NCBI RefSeq assembly: GCF_019703515.2
Contig: NC_059358.1
Coordinates: 50,397,094 to 50,461,093 of the forward strand
Reading direction: 5' to 3'
Source: Myxocyprinus asiaticus
Lineage: Eukaryota; Chordata; Actinopteri; Cypriniformes; Catostomidae
Length of the DNA: 64,000 nt
Positions 10,690-21,862 of this stretch are shown here, piece after piece (the stretch's first letter is position 1; each line of letters begins with the position of its first letter). The position numbers and the translations under genes are program-made. The notes under the pieces are model-generated. The model did no database searches and was not told the DNA's origin. It was given only the letters and a program-made list of their open reading frames with translations.

Positions 10690-12311
10690 GTGAGTGCTTT
10701 ATTGAACACCCTTTCTCCTGACTTTATCTGTGCAATACAGCAAAACAACCAGCCTTAAAAGGCTCATGTCATGAAGAATCAAATTTGCCCAGATCTTTTG
10801 TGATAAGAGCTCACTGTATTCTCAGAGCTCACTGTAACTTTCAGAAATCAAAACTTCCTCCAGTTCCAGTTTTATTTGTATAGTGCTTTTTTAAATGATT
10901 GGGGCTAGTTGTTGTACTTTTTACTCCAGTGAATATTTCTCAGGGTAGGTTTATTTTTGAAAGTCAATTTCTGCATAACCACATACCTTGAAGTCTTGGC
11001 TACAAAGAAGCTATTAAACATTTTCACCATTATTGCCCAGGAAAATAAGATACAGTTTACTGAACACATGTTGACGTATGGTGAGAATTTTATAATAGGG
11101 CATGTTGTCACACAATATGGGGTAACTTGTCACAGTGGAGCCTATTAAACCAGTGATATGGGTTTCATGTGAACATTGGGGGACACGTTTCAAGAGAGTT
11201 AATACTGAAAGAAACCATGTGTGTGTGTTTAAATCCACATTATTACATAAATCTACAGAAAACAAGTGGAATGAATGTAAATGAGATGGCAGGTGGGTTA
11301 TAACAATGGAAATGCAAGATGATTATTTGTGTTTATAGTGACAGTTGGTACATTGACAACACTTCCTCCCACATTAGTGCTGCCATCTGAAACTACGCTC
11401 AGCTTTGATTGTGGTTGTTGATGTTTCATGTCAGTAGCTCTCCAGCATCTGCAAGTCTTTCTCTGTTCAAACCACTTCTAAAATTAGCTACACTTTCTTT
11501 TAAAAGTGGAAACGCTTCACAAACACATTGTGATCAGTGGTCGCATTAAAAATAGCATTAATTTTCCATTCAGATGAAATGTTATCACATGACGTAAACT
11601 CATGAGCAAAACACATTTTACAGAGTTTTTAGCAGTGGTCAGTGTTTCAGTGTTTGTCTAAAAGCAAATGTAAAATCTTTACATTGAGATTTTGGGTGAA
11701 AGGCTTAAAAGGTTTTGTAAGGCTCAGTGACACTGAAGTAGAGTGGATGAGTCTAACAAATTCATCAGTTCTTTACATAAGCTTGTTTATTACAACAGAA
11801 CATATGAACAGTTTTGTCTCTCACACATCAATGAAATGGATTATTGACCAGAATTTACTTTATGATCCAACTTTAACATGCATGAAGGAAATGTGATTGC
11901 ATTATAGAATTGAAAAAGTTTCCTTTATAACTCAGTTTTAATATGAATGGCCTCAGATAATACCCCCAGCAAGTAGCCCCAGCATGAGTGCTGCTGGGTG
12001 ATTTTCCTGTGTTCCAGGTCTGCTCTGATTAGCTTGAAAATCTAAAACAGCCAGTCATAGTCGAAAAGTTAAAGGAAGAGAGTTCCTTGAGTGTAGTAAT
12101 TTTTTCCTTCTTTCTTAAAGACCCCATGAATTGTATGGAGGCCCTTATAGGACAGGGCAAGAATTGTATTTTCTGAAATAGTTTTGCGTCCAACAGCAAT
12201 AAGTTTTGCGTACCCTCACAATAGTTTGCGTTCCATCACTATAAGTTTACCATGGTTTTATTTCAGTAACATATTTTAACTATGATATTCGTAGTGAAAC
12301 CATAGTAATAA
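10690..12311 (+). other. nfatc1: nfatc1 intron, no gene
   Basis: Contains a short remnant of the LINE 3' tail on the minus strand near 10864-10890 (TTTTATTTGTATAGTGCTTTT). At about 12182-12245 there are three loose copies of a roughly 22-bp unit beginning TTTGCGT. Otherwise I see nothing. Confidence 0.5.
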
Positions 12312-12738
12312 TGGCATGTGTATTTTGTTGGTTCATGTTTTTCATGTCTTTTATTTTGAAATTCTAGTTCTTGTTTCATGTCATGTGATTCCCTTGTCGT
12401 GTGATTTCATGTTTCCCTCCATGTTAATGTGTCTTGTTTTCATTGGTTTATTGTCTTGTTATCTTGTTTAGAGTTCTTTGTGTTTATTGTTATCTTTGTC
12501 ATGTGTTCTCCCATGTCGTATTTAACCCTCTTGTTTTCCATTGTCCATTGTCAGGTATTGTTGAATGTAACTTTGGTTGTGAATTCAAGTTTATGTCAAG
12601 TCAAGTTTATGTTTTTATGTTTTGTTCACGTTTAGAGTTAGGGTTTCTGGATATCACGATTTGGAATAAATTTGCACTTGGGTTCTTTACTTCATCGTCA
12701 TCGTCTTTGTCATTGCCAGTGCCAGCAAGAATGTTACA
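12312..12738 (+). repeat. 5' LTR of the pol-less LTR element
   Basis: 427 bp, TG...CA. It carries an AATAAA at 12665-12670 shortly before the terminal CATCGTCATCGTCTTTGTC stretch, which fits the R/U5 end. It matches 14016-14481 with an extra ~40 bp present only in the right copy (CATTCCTTGTTTTGTTTCAC region). Confidence 0.8.
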
Positions 12739-12755
12739 GAATACCTGACCGCAAT

Positions 12756-13928
12756 ATGAACCCAGCAATCCAGCTTCTTCGACCAGGAATCATCCCCTGG
12801 AGGATTACGTGGAGGACTTTTGCGCTCTGGCATGCCAAGTGGACTTTAATGAGGTTGCCCACAAAGACATTTTTCGTTTTGGACTGATTGAGTCTATCTC
12901 TTTGCTGATGCCAGGTGGTCAGAGTACCCACAGCCTGGCTCAATATATCGACCTCGCCCTGCAGATTATTGGTTCCATGTTCACTGTGGGGGAGGCAGAT
13001 GCCGAGCCAGAGTTCCACGTCATGGCCGCTGAGCCAGAGTTCCACATTATGGCCGCTGAGCTAGCGCCATCTTTTGCCCCGGATTCTGAGTCTGCTCCAT
13101 GCCATGTCACAGCAACGCCTCAGCCTGCTTCATGCCATGTCACAGCAATGCCTCAGCCTGTCCATGCCATGTCACAGCAATGCCTCAGCCTGCTCCATGC
13201 CATGTCACAGCAACACCTCAGCCTGCTCCATACCATGTCACAGCAATGCCTCAGCCTGCTCCATGCCACGTCACAGCCACGCCTGAGTCTGTTCTACGCC
13301 ATGTCATAGCCACATCTGGGCTATTGGACCTAGAGATGGTTCCTGCCCTTGTACCCACCCTATGGACGCTTCCTCAGGATCAGACAAGGGGAACTTCCGA
13401 CCCTCCGAATTCACCTAGACCCTCCGAGCCCTGGACCCCGCCTTGGTTCTCCGATCCCTTAGTTACACCATGGCTCTATGTCCCTTTGGCTCCATGTGGT
13501 CCTTCGGCCAATCGGCTTCTCCGGGGTCCCTCGTCCCTCCAGCTCTGCCTTGGTCAGTCAATCACCTGGCTCCACCTGAGCTCTCCAATCCCACAGCTAC
13601 GCTTCGTCAATCCGAGCCTGCGGCTCCACCGGGGACCTCCTTCCCTACAGCTCCACCTTGGTCCTCAGTCCCACCGGCTCCACCTCTGTCCTCCGATCCC
13701 CCAGCTCCACCATGGTCCTCCGAGCCTTGGGCGCTACCTCGATTCTCCGAACCTCCAGCTCCACCATGGTCCTTCGAGCCATCGGCTACTGTCCAGGCAC
13801 CAAGTTCCCTGGTGTTGTCCCTCAAGTCTCTCACGGCCCCGCCTTCCATGGCTCTGCCTCTCGAGCCTCTCAGGGCCCCACTTTCCATTGACTCTGCCAG
13901 GCCACGCCCCACGCCACGTCTTGTCTAG
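12756..13928 (+). pseudogene. Gag-like gene, frameshifted, with 11-residue repeats and a Pro-rich tail
   Basis: An ATG at 12756 opens MNPAIQLLRPG and soon shifts frame. The following frame reads EDFCALACQVDFNEVAHKDI ... PGGQSTHSLAQYIDLALQI, a helical, Trp/Cys-containing capsid-like segment. It is followed by a DAEPEFHVMAAEPEFHIMAA duplication and then six 33-bp units encoding PCHVTAMPQPA (13098-13294). One unit is a base short at about 13162 and breaks the frame. The rest is proline-rich with loose repeats of PPAPPWSSEP (about 13620-13800) and ends at TAG 13929. Similarity to fish retrotransposon Gag is my reading of the N-terminal segment and its position behind an LTR. No zinc knuckle is visible, and it is not a host gene. 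Confidence 0.7.
13098..13315 (+). repeat. 33-bp coding minisatellite
   Basis: Unit starts at 13098, 13131, 13163, 13196, 13229 and 13262, plus a decayed seventh from 13295. The consensus begins CATGCCATGTCACAGCAA and ends CTCAGCCTGCTC. The unit is 33 bp, apart from the 32-bp second copy, so expansion would keep the Gag-like frame. Confidence 0.92.
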
Positions 13929-14015
13929 CCACGTTTCAAGACCCCCCCCCCCAGCTCCCTGTTTAATGTGTTTTATTCATGTGTTGGGGCATCGGGAGCC
14001 ATATGTGGGGGGATA

Positions 14016-14481
14016 TGTCATGTGTATTTTGTTGGTTCATGTTTTCATGTCTTTTATTTTGAAATTCTAGTTCCTATTTCATGTCATGTGGTTCCCTTGT
14101 CATGTGATTTCATGTTTCCCTCCATATTCATGTGTCTTTTTTTCATTGGTGTATTGTCTTGTTATCTTGTTTAGAGTTCTTTGTGTATATTGGTTATCTT
14201 TGTTATGTGTTCTCCCATGTCATGTATTTAACCCTCTTGTTTTCCATTGTCCATGGTCAGGTATTGTTTGTGAATGTAACTTTGTTGGTGTACAGCATTC
14301 CTTGTTTTGTTTCACAGTCAAGTCAAGCCAAGTTTAGTCTAGTCATTCATATTTTTCTTTGTTTTGTTCACATTTGAAGTTATGGATTTTGGATCTCACT
14401 TTTGTTAATAAAACTGCACTTGGGTTCTACACTTCGTCATCTTCGTCTGCATTGTCATTGCCAGCGCCAGCATACGTTACA
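14016..14481 (+). repeat. 3' LTR of the pol-less LTR element
   Basis: 466 bp, TGTCATG...GTTACA, directly after the polypurine tract. It carries AATAAA at about 14409-14414 before CTTCGTCATCTTCGTCTGC. It is the direct repeat of 12312-12738. Confidence 0.8.
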
Positions 14482-15118
14482 GTGATAATGAGTAAGTGAT
14501 AATATTAAAAAAAAAATTGGGTGAACTATCCCGTGAACGTTTTCTGATTAGGCTCAAGACAACAATCCTGCAATATACAGCAGGATCCAAAAGTCTGAGA
14601 CCCCATTGAAAATCTGCTATTTAAAACCCCATTTAAACCTGGATAAGCTGTACGATTTAAACAAAAAATGTAAGCAAAGAAAAGATATAAAGTAAATGAA
14701 AATGTATGCACTAGGTCTCTAATTAAACAAACACATTTGTGGCATTGAGCACGTTAACTTATTTATATAGAGAAAGGGCCCTTTCTCAAGAACATTAGCC
14801 AAGTGTACAGACAAAAGTCACTACAAGGAAGTCATTTTATTGTTAATGTGATCATGTGAAACCTGAGGTCATTTATTTCAAATATTACCTGGGATTTTAA
14901 AACCATCAATTGCTTTCATGCACCTTAAGTCTATAAATGGGAAATATTCTGTATACTTATGTTCATGTTTGTTTGTTTTTTAAGAAAACACAGATATGTA
15001 AGTTTAATTTAACAAGACACAAAGAGACAATATTGAGGTGCAAAGTGTTGACAAGTTTCCTTTTTTTTTCATGATAATTCTTGCAATTCAAAATAAACTG
15101 GCCATGTTGTATGTCCTC
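14482..15118 (+). other. nfatc1: nfatc1 intron between two retroelements
   Basis: AT-rich. A short stretch near 14500-14530 (TTGGGTGAACTATCCCGTGA) is the end of a common cyprinid palindromic repeat. No gene is seen. Confidence 0.5.
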
Positions 15119-18100
15119 AAATCAAATAAAATCAAATCACTTTATTGTCACACAGCCATATACACAAGTGCAATGGTGTGTGAAATTCTTGGGTGCAGTT
15201 CCAATCAACATAGCAGTCGTGACAGTGATGAGACAGTGCCAGTTTACCATAACATCAAATTAACACAACACAATTTAAACATCTGATATACACATAATTA
15301 CACTCAACAATATACAAATAATAACATACACTGTACAGTATACAATACGCACTATATAGATACACATTATTCAATAAAAATAAAAAATAAAAATATATAA
15401 AAAAGTATATATAGTATATATAGAATGTGCAGTATTGTACTGTATTGACATTCAGGCTGTCGGTTGATAGTCAGTTGTTAAGAGAGAATATAATATAATA
15501 ATAATATAATTTATGACAGTCCGGTGTGAGATATAAGAGTAAGGGTAATAAAGTGCAGTGCTGATGTATTTGATTGTGGGAGATCAAGAGTTCAGAAGTC
15601 TGATTGCTTGGGGGAAGAAGCTATCATGGAGTCGGCTGGTGCGGGTCCTGATGCTGCGATACCGCCTACCTGATGGTAGCAGTGAGAACAGCCCATGGCT
15701 CGGGTGGCTGGAGTCTCTGATGATCCTCCGAGCTTTTTTCACACACCGCCTTGTATATATTTCCTGGAGGGAGGGAAGCTCACCTCCGATGATGTGTTTG
15801 GCAGTTCGCACCACCCTTTGCAGTGCTTTGCGGTTGTGGGTGGTGCTATTGCCGTACCAGGCGGAGATGCAGCCAGTCAGGATGCTCTCTACAGTGCAGG
15901 TGTAGAACCGTGTGAGGATGTGGCGGTTCATTCCAAACTTCCTCAGCCGTCTCAGGAAGAAGAGGCGCTGATGAGCCTTCTTCACAACGACTTCAGTGTG
16001 GATGGACCATGTGAGTTCCTCAGTGATTTGGACACCCAGGAACTTGAAGCTGCTGACTCTCTCCACTGGTGCTCCATTGATGGTGATGGGACTGTGTTCT
16101 CTGTCTTTTCTTCTGAAGTCCACTACAAGCTCCTTTGTCTTACTGACGTTGAGGGAGAGGTTGTGCTCCTGACACCAGTGTGTCAGAGTGTGCACCTCCT
16201 CTCTGTAGGCTGTTTCATCATTGTCAGTGATCAGACCTACCACCGTCGTGTCATCAGCAAACTTAATGATGTCATTGGAGCTATGTGTTGCCACACAGTC
16301 ATGTGTGTACAGGGAATACAGGAGTGGGCTGAGAACATAGCCCTGCGGGGCTCCAGTGTTGAGGGTCAGTGATGAGGAGATGTTGCTGCCTATTCTAACC
16401 ACCTGGCGTCTGCTTGACAGGAAGTCCAGGATCCAGCTGCACAGCGAGCTGTTTAAGCCCAGAGCCCGGAGTTTCTCATCTAGCTTGGAGGGCACTATGG
16501 TGTTGAATGCTGAGCTGTAGTCTACAAACAGCATTCTCACATAAGTGTTCTTTTTTTTCCAGGTGGGAGAGAGCAGTGTGTATTGTAGATGCAATGGCAT
16601 CATCAGTGGAGTGGTTGTTGCGGTAAGCAAACTGCAGCGGGTCAAGAGAGAGAGGCAGCACAGAGCAGATGTAATCTCTGATTAGTCTCTCAAAGCATTT
16701 GCTGATGATGGGGGTCAGAGCAACAGGACGCCAGTCATTTAAGCAAGTTATTTTTGATTGTTTTGGAACAGGCACAATGGTGGATGTTTTAAAGCATGTG
16801 GGGACTAAAGACAAAGAGAGGGAAAGGTTGAAAATGTCCGTAAAAACACCAGCCAGCTGGTTCGCGCATGCTCTGATGACGTGGCCCGGAATGCTGTCTG
16901 GGCCCGCAGCTTTGCGGATATTCACCCGTCGGAAGGATCGGGTTACATCCGCTACAGAGACGGAGAGTGAACTAACCTCTGTAGCTTCAGCCGCGAGAGC
17001 TCTCTCCGCGAGGGAGGTGTTATTTCCCTCAAAACGAGCATAAAAAGTATTTAGCTCATCCGGGAGAGAGGCAGCGGTGTTCATGGCGGAGTTTTTATTC
17101 CCTTTAAAGTCCGTGATGATGTTAATTCCCTGCCACATGCTTCTAGAGTTGGTGGTGTTAAACTGTCCTTCAATCTTGCTCCTGTACTGGCATTTTGCGG
17201 TTCTGCATAACTGGCTTGTTTATGCTCCTCCGCGTTCCCGGAATTAAAAGCGGAGGTCTGCACATTAAGTGCCGTGCAAACATCGCTATTAATCCAAGGT
17301 TTCTGATTTGGATAGATCCGTATTGTTCTAGTCGGAACCACGTCCTCTACGCACGTTCTGATGAAGCACATTACACTATCAGCGTAAAGCTCGATGTCAT
17401 CATCAGAGGCGGACCGGAACATCTCCCAGTCCGTGTGATCAAAACAGTCTTGTAGCGTAGAATCTGATTGGTCCGACTAGCACTGGATCGTTCTGAGGGT
17501 GGGTGCTTCCTGTTTCAATTTCTGCCTGTAAGCGGGCAGAAGCAGAATGGAAGAGTGGTCCGATTTGCCAAATGGTGGGCGGGGGAGGGATTTGTAGCCA
17601 TCCTGGAAGGGAGAGTAGCAATGGTCCAAAACCCGGTCCCCTTGTGTGTTGAAACTAATGTGCTGGTGGTATTTTGGTGCAACTGACTTTAAACTGGCTT
17701 TATTAAAGTCCCCGGTCACAATGAACGTGGCCTCAGGGTGTGCGGTTTCCTGCTCACTTATACTCCCATACAGTTCCTTGAGTGCCCGGTGTGTGTCGGC
17801 TTGTGGGGGAATGTACACAGCAGTGATAATGACCACTGTGAATTCCCTCGGTAGCCTGAATGGTCGACACAGAAGCATAAGAAATTCCAGATCAGGAGAG
17901 CAGAAAGACTTGATAGAATGTACGTTCCTCTGATCATACCAGGATTTGTTGATCATAAAAATTTGTTGACCACCTCCTCTGCTTTTACCTGAGAGGTCTT
18001 TCGCTCTGTCCGCTCGGTGCACGGAGAACCCCGCGGGTTCAATGGCTGAGTCTGGAATCTCCGCAGACATCCAAGTTTCCGTAAGGCAGATAATGCAGCA

Positions 18101-18518
18101 GTCCCTTGTATCTCGTTGGAAAGAGATCCGCGCTTTCAGCTCGCAGAGCTTGTTATCCAGAGACTGAACATTTGCCAGTAGAATACTGGGTAGCGGGGGT
18201 CGATTTGCATGGCGTCTTACTCTTATGAGAACACCAGCTCTGTTTCCCCTTTTCCTTTTGCGTTTCCGTGGCCGTGCTGCCCAGACAAAGGGCTCCGCTT
18301 GCGTGTTTGTAAACAGCGGGTCGGCATTGAGGAATGTGAAGTCCGGTTTTCGGTGTGAGATCGCTGAACCAATGTCCAAAAGTGTTTGTCTGTCGAAGAC
18401 AATAAGGCAGACAACATCCAAGACAAAAAACATAAGAATTGTGAACAAAACAAACAAAACACTACTATGTTGTGTCGGAGCTCGCAACGCAGCAGCCATA
18501 CTCGGCGCCATCTTGAGT
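15119..18518 (-). mobile_element. LINE copy 1, same family as the intact copy at 56133-59612
   Basis: A full-length minus-strand copy. The 5' end (right side) starts ACTCAAGATGGCGCCG at 18518, and the 3' end (left side) finishes in TTGATTT repeats after TGACAATAAAGTGATTTGAT (15119-15160). It matches 56133-59612 throughout at a glance, with scattered substitutions, so both copies are young. At least three frameshifts break its single ORF (near 17.45, 17.1 and 16.5 kb). The 3' tail has short TTTGATT repeats and no long poly(A). I assign it to the jockey-superfamily, L2/Rex1-like; the exact clade is not settled by eye. Confidence 0.88.
15584..18512 (-). pseudogene. LINE endonuclease/reverse transcriptase ORF, frameshifted
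   Basis: Four overlapping pieces read in different frames: endonuclease (17477-18512, with [10 protein letters not shown] and TGDFNKA), linker (17081-17422), RT N-terminus (16476-17138, with [20 protein letters not shown]) and RT catalytic/C-terminal part (15584-16600, with [14 protein letters not shown] and [12 protein letters not shown]). FADD is intact, but GCVLSP has become GYVLSP. The chain ends [16 protein letters not shown], identical to the end of the intact copy. The frameshifts make it non-functional. Confidence 0.88.
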
Positions 18519-19287
18519 TTCAGGCACTGAAACTCATAGGGTGCACATACTGTAGATTTTTGATTTGCGGCATCAAGTCTGGTCAACTTTGCAGCTTATT
18601 CTGGCCAAGAACTGCCCGCTTAGTCTGGAAGAGACTGTTTTGCTGAAAAAACAACCGCCCACTCATAAAACAACCTTCCTTAGTTCATTTTGTTTTTACG
18701 TGCCATGTAGGCCACCAGAAATACCAATAGATCTGGTTACCAACTGGTTACGGAAAAAAATCATTCAAAATATGATGCGGCATTCTCTGTGAACGGTTGT
18801 AGAGTAAACAGAAGAAATTAGAAAATATGTCTTACAACATGTTCCAAAATGTAGGTCCATCCAAACGTAATAAGTACAGATTATTTCACAGATGTCATGC
18901 AGAAAAATACAGTGATAAAGTGATGAGTGATAATATGGATGACCTCTGTATATCTTGAGTTTTTGTCCTAACCAGCTGCGACTGTGACAAGCGACTGATA
19001 CACAGATATAAAGCATCTGCCACCGATCACAAGCAAACATGAGGTTAAAGAAGTATTCAATTTAATAAAAGAGTCCCAGTGGTTACAATTTCCATTTTGC
19101 TGCAATTTCTTTAGAAGTGACGATTTTGCACATGGGATGAAAATGCTGCTTTATTCGCAAATTTTTTTGCGATATTCTGATTTTGGGTGTAAATAAAATG
19201 TATAACTTGAACTATGGAAACAGGACTACTGTTACATTTCTGTCTCTCACTTTCTCTTTCACGTACACGCTCTCTTTTCATTGTGTC

Positions 19288-19321
<34 letters not shown>

Positions 19322-19323
19322 AG
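18519..19323 (+). other. nfatc1: nfatc1 intron before the 19324 exon
   Basis: No gene. It ends with an unusually long uninterrupted T-run (19291-19319) directly followed by GCAG, serving as the polypyrimidine tract of the next exon. Confidence 0.6.
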
Positions 19324-19806
19324 CTCCTGTAATAAAGAGTGAGCCATTTGATAACAGTGAGCTGGTGAGGAGATCGGCAGGATCAGGGCTGTCTTACTGT
19401 CTCAAGCAGAGACGGACTGATGCTGGTGTTGTAGGGGAACACGGTCCCAGCATCCCGCAGTCCACCCGCTCCAGCACTGAACTACATGATCTGTCCCCTG
19501 CATCTTTCACCAAGTGCCTCAACAATCTCACCGACCGCTCTCTAAACTGCGGCATGAACTCTCTGCCAAACACTTTCACACACACTGCCCGATCTCACTC
19601 TCCCAAGCACTCATGCTACAGCACCCTCCAGCCTCAGGGCAGTTCTGATGTCAGCGACCCTACTGATCCTCGTTTGTATTGCAGATGTAGTCCTTACCGA
19701 CCCACTGCTGGTACGGCACAGCACCAGTGCAGCTCCGACAGCCCCCCTGCACTCAGCAGCATCAAACGAGAGTCACAGGAGCTTGACCAGATGTACCTGG
19801 ATGATG
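19324..19806 (+). CDS. nfatc1: nfatc1 large exon, C-terminal transactivation region
   Basis: A 483-bp exon after T(29)GCAG and before GTGAGT at 19807. Two starting bases join the G left by the previous exon to give Ala, then PVIKSEPFDNSELVRRS. The middle is Ser/Pro/Thr-rich and holds ELHDLSPASFTKC, matching the LHDLSPA block of NFATC1. The end reads SSIKRESQELDQMYLDD plus one base of a split codon, matching the (K/R)-E-x-ELDQ-YLDD(V) motif at the NFAT C-terminus. This is the low-complexity transactivation region specific to longer NFATC1 isoforms. IKSEP and IKRES resemble the two psi-K-x-E sites that are SUMO-modified in mammalian NFATc1; the second fits, the first also (IKSE). If splicing fails, translation adds about 17 residues to a TAG at 19854. 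Confidence 0.95.
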
Positions 19807-19875
19807 GTGAGTCACCAACACTCCTAACTACTCAACACACTGCTCTTTATTTGTAGGTTCATTGAGGTGAAACCA

Positions 19876-20830
19876 GTTCTGAAAAAGCTGGGACAGTATG
19901 GAAAATGTTAATAAAAACAAAAAAAAGTGATTTGTAAATTCTATTCACCCTGTGCTATATTGAAAGCACTACAACAACAATTTATTTGATGTTTTACCTT
20001 GTGAATTAATTTTTTTTTCAAATTAGATGATTGTAACACGCTCCAAAAAGTTGGGACAGTCGAGTGTTTACCACTGTGAAACGTCAGCTTTTCTTCTTAT
20101 AACACTTATTAAGTGTTTGGCCACTGAAGACACAAGTTTGTTAAGTTGTTAAGCAATTGTATGGGGCCTTAGTTGACGTATTTTGCACTTCATAATGCGC
20201 TACAAATTCTCAATTGGAGACAGATCAGGACTGCAGGCAGGCCAATCTAGCACCGTATTCTCTGTTTATGCAGTCATACATTTGTAATCCAGTCAGTACG
20301 TGGTTTGGCGTTGTCCTGCTGGAAAATTCTGGGACGTCCCTAGATAAGACAGCGTCTGGATGGCAGTATTTGTTGCTCCAAAATGTATACATATCTGTCT
20401 GCATTAATGGTGCCCTCACAGATTTGCAAGTTACCCATGCCATGGGCACTGTCACACCTCCATACCATGACAGACACTGGCTTTTTGACCTGATGCTGAT
20501 AACAGCTTGGGAGGTCCTTTTCCTCTTTAGCCCAGAGAACACGGCATCTTTTTTATCCAAAAATTAATTTAAATGTGAACACATCGGACCACAGAACACA
20601 ATTCCACTGTTCTACTTTCCATATCAGATGAGACCGAGCCCAGAGAAGTCTGCAGCGCTTCTGGACAGTGTTGATGTTTGGCTTCTGCTTTGCCTAGTAA
20701 AGTCTTAACTTGCATCTGTGAATGCAGTGGTGAGTGGTATTGACTAACAAAGGTTTACCGAAGTATTTCCGAGCCCATGTCATGATATCCATTTCAGACG
20801 AATTATGTTTTTTAAGACAGTGACATCTGA
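19876..20830 (-). mobile_element. Degenerate DNA-transposon fragment, family unresolved
   Basis: Begins with AAAAAGCTGGGACAGTATGG (19880) and has a second AAAAAGTTGGGACAG (20044). These are the terminal text of a repeat family widespread in teleosts. On the minus strand 20225-20560 gives 111 open codons (MDKKDAVFSGLKRKRTSQAV...) that look like a decayed transposase segment with TMP-like text, but I do not recognise a catalytic motif. The right boundary is approximate and no duplication was found. Confidence 0.45.
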
Positions 20831-21321
20831 GCGCAACTAAAAGCTTTATCCCCCATAGAACTAAGTTTAAATGCTAGAACAGTCAACTAAGCAACATAGT
20901 CTTTATTCTTTTTAAGAATTGTAATCAGTTGAAATTAAACATTATAAATACAAGAACTTGTATTGGGGACTTAAAATGCACCCATAATAAGGGTGGGAAA
21001 TTAATGCTCCCCAATAGCCAAATGCTGGTACTTTTGGGACAGTGGCAGGTCATTTTGCCTTATTTTACCTGAGACTCTATTGAAAGTGGACCACTGTTAA
21101 GGCCAGTGACAATCTAATACATACATTAAGAAGCAATGAACTCCCCTTTAAGAAGTCTGAGTTGCGTTCTTTTGAAAAGGGTTTGTGAAAACACTTTGTG
21201 GTTACTGGTTATGCTGATCATTCATTGTTCAGCAACATCAGTTTGTAATGGAAAAGTATATTAAATTAGAAAAATGCAAAACTGAAGCATTTTCAGTTGT
21301 GATCTCAAACTTTTTAGACCC

Positions 21322-21323
<2 letters not shown>

Positions 21324-21371
<48 letters not shown>
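21324..21371. repeat. (GT)24 microsatellite
   Basis: An uninterrupted GT run of 24 units; likely polymorphic. Confidence 0.98.
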
Positions 21372-21373
<2 letters not shown>

Positions 21374-21862
21374 ATTTACTGTATAAAGTAATGATCGTTA
21401 TGAGTCTGTGAAAACACTGCAGCTGTGGGTGTGAGGTCATGACGGGAGCGGCAGAATATAAACAGTGGCACACGCGCGAGTCGTAATGAAGGAAGCAGAA
21501 CAATGGTGAGGGGTTTTCGGAGTCAAAGGGATTTTTGAGAGTTTAATTTCAGGAATGCTGGGATGTGAGAGGCAGGAACCGTGTTTGTTTTCATTGCGTC
21601 TCCCTGCAGAGCTGTAGTGCACTGCTGTCGTCATCAGGGGAGGCTACGGGTCAGGAGAGACCCTGTGGCTGTGTGCCCACTGATGCCTGCCACGCCCGAC
21701 CCCCTCCTGCAGTCTGGGACTGTACAGCCCCTGTTGTAAAACAATCATAATATACATATTTGGCTTGCATGATTAAAAAAAAAAAAAATGCTGTTGATAA
21801 AAGGTCACTGTTGGGGGATAATCTTTGAACACATAAACCAAAAACACATTTAAAGTGATGTT

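Larger units (their letters stand above)
12312..14481 (+). mobile_element. LTR retrotransposon lacking pol (Gag-only, non-autonomous)
   Basis: Two direct repeats of about 430-470 bp, 12312-12738 and 14016-14481, begin TG(G/T)CATGTGTATTTTG and end GTTACA. They share the series TAGAGTTCTTTGTGT, GTGTTCTCCCATGT and TTTAACCCTCTTGTTTTCCA. The internal 1.28 kb starts a Gag-like frame 17 bp after the left LTR and ends in a G-rich polypurine tract (GTGGGGGGATA, about 14005-14015) just before the right LTR. No protease, RT, RNase H or integrase is present. Flanks read GTAATAA before and GTGATAA after, a possible imperfect duplication. LTR divergence, mainly indels, suggests moderate age. Confidence 0.82.
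19807..21862 (+). other. nfatc1: Start of the 33-kb nfatc1 terminal intron
   Basis: Holds a DNA-transposon remnant (19876-20830), a (GT)n tract at 21324-21371 and a GC-richer stretch around 21420-21740 with no gene I can defend. AATAAA occurs at 19910-19915, inside the repeat, about 100 bp past the exon. Confidence 0.5.

Noticed and set aside
12809..14070. Long + strand ORFs considered as a host gene with repeats
   Set aside because: They sit between two LTRs and before a polypurine tract, and frame changes break them; they are retrotransposon Gag.
20214..20567. 117-codon + strand ORF
   Set aside because: It is the antisense of the decayed DNA-transposon fragment and shows no recognisable protein.
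21565..21750. Open frame with CTCCCTGCAG acceptor-like start, considered as an alternative nfatc1 exon
   Set aside because: With the phase left by the 19806 donor it would read two codons and a TAG. No donor or NFATC1-like text is present.
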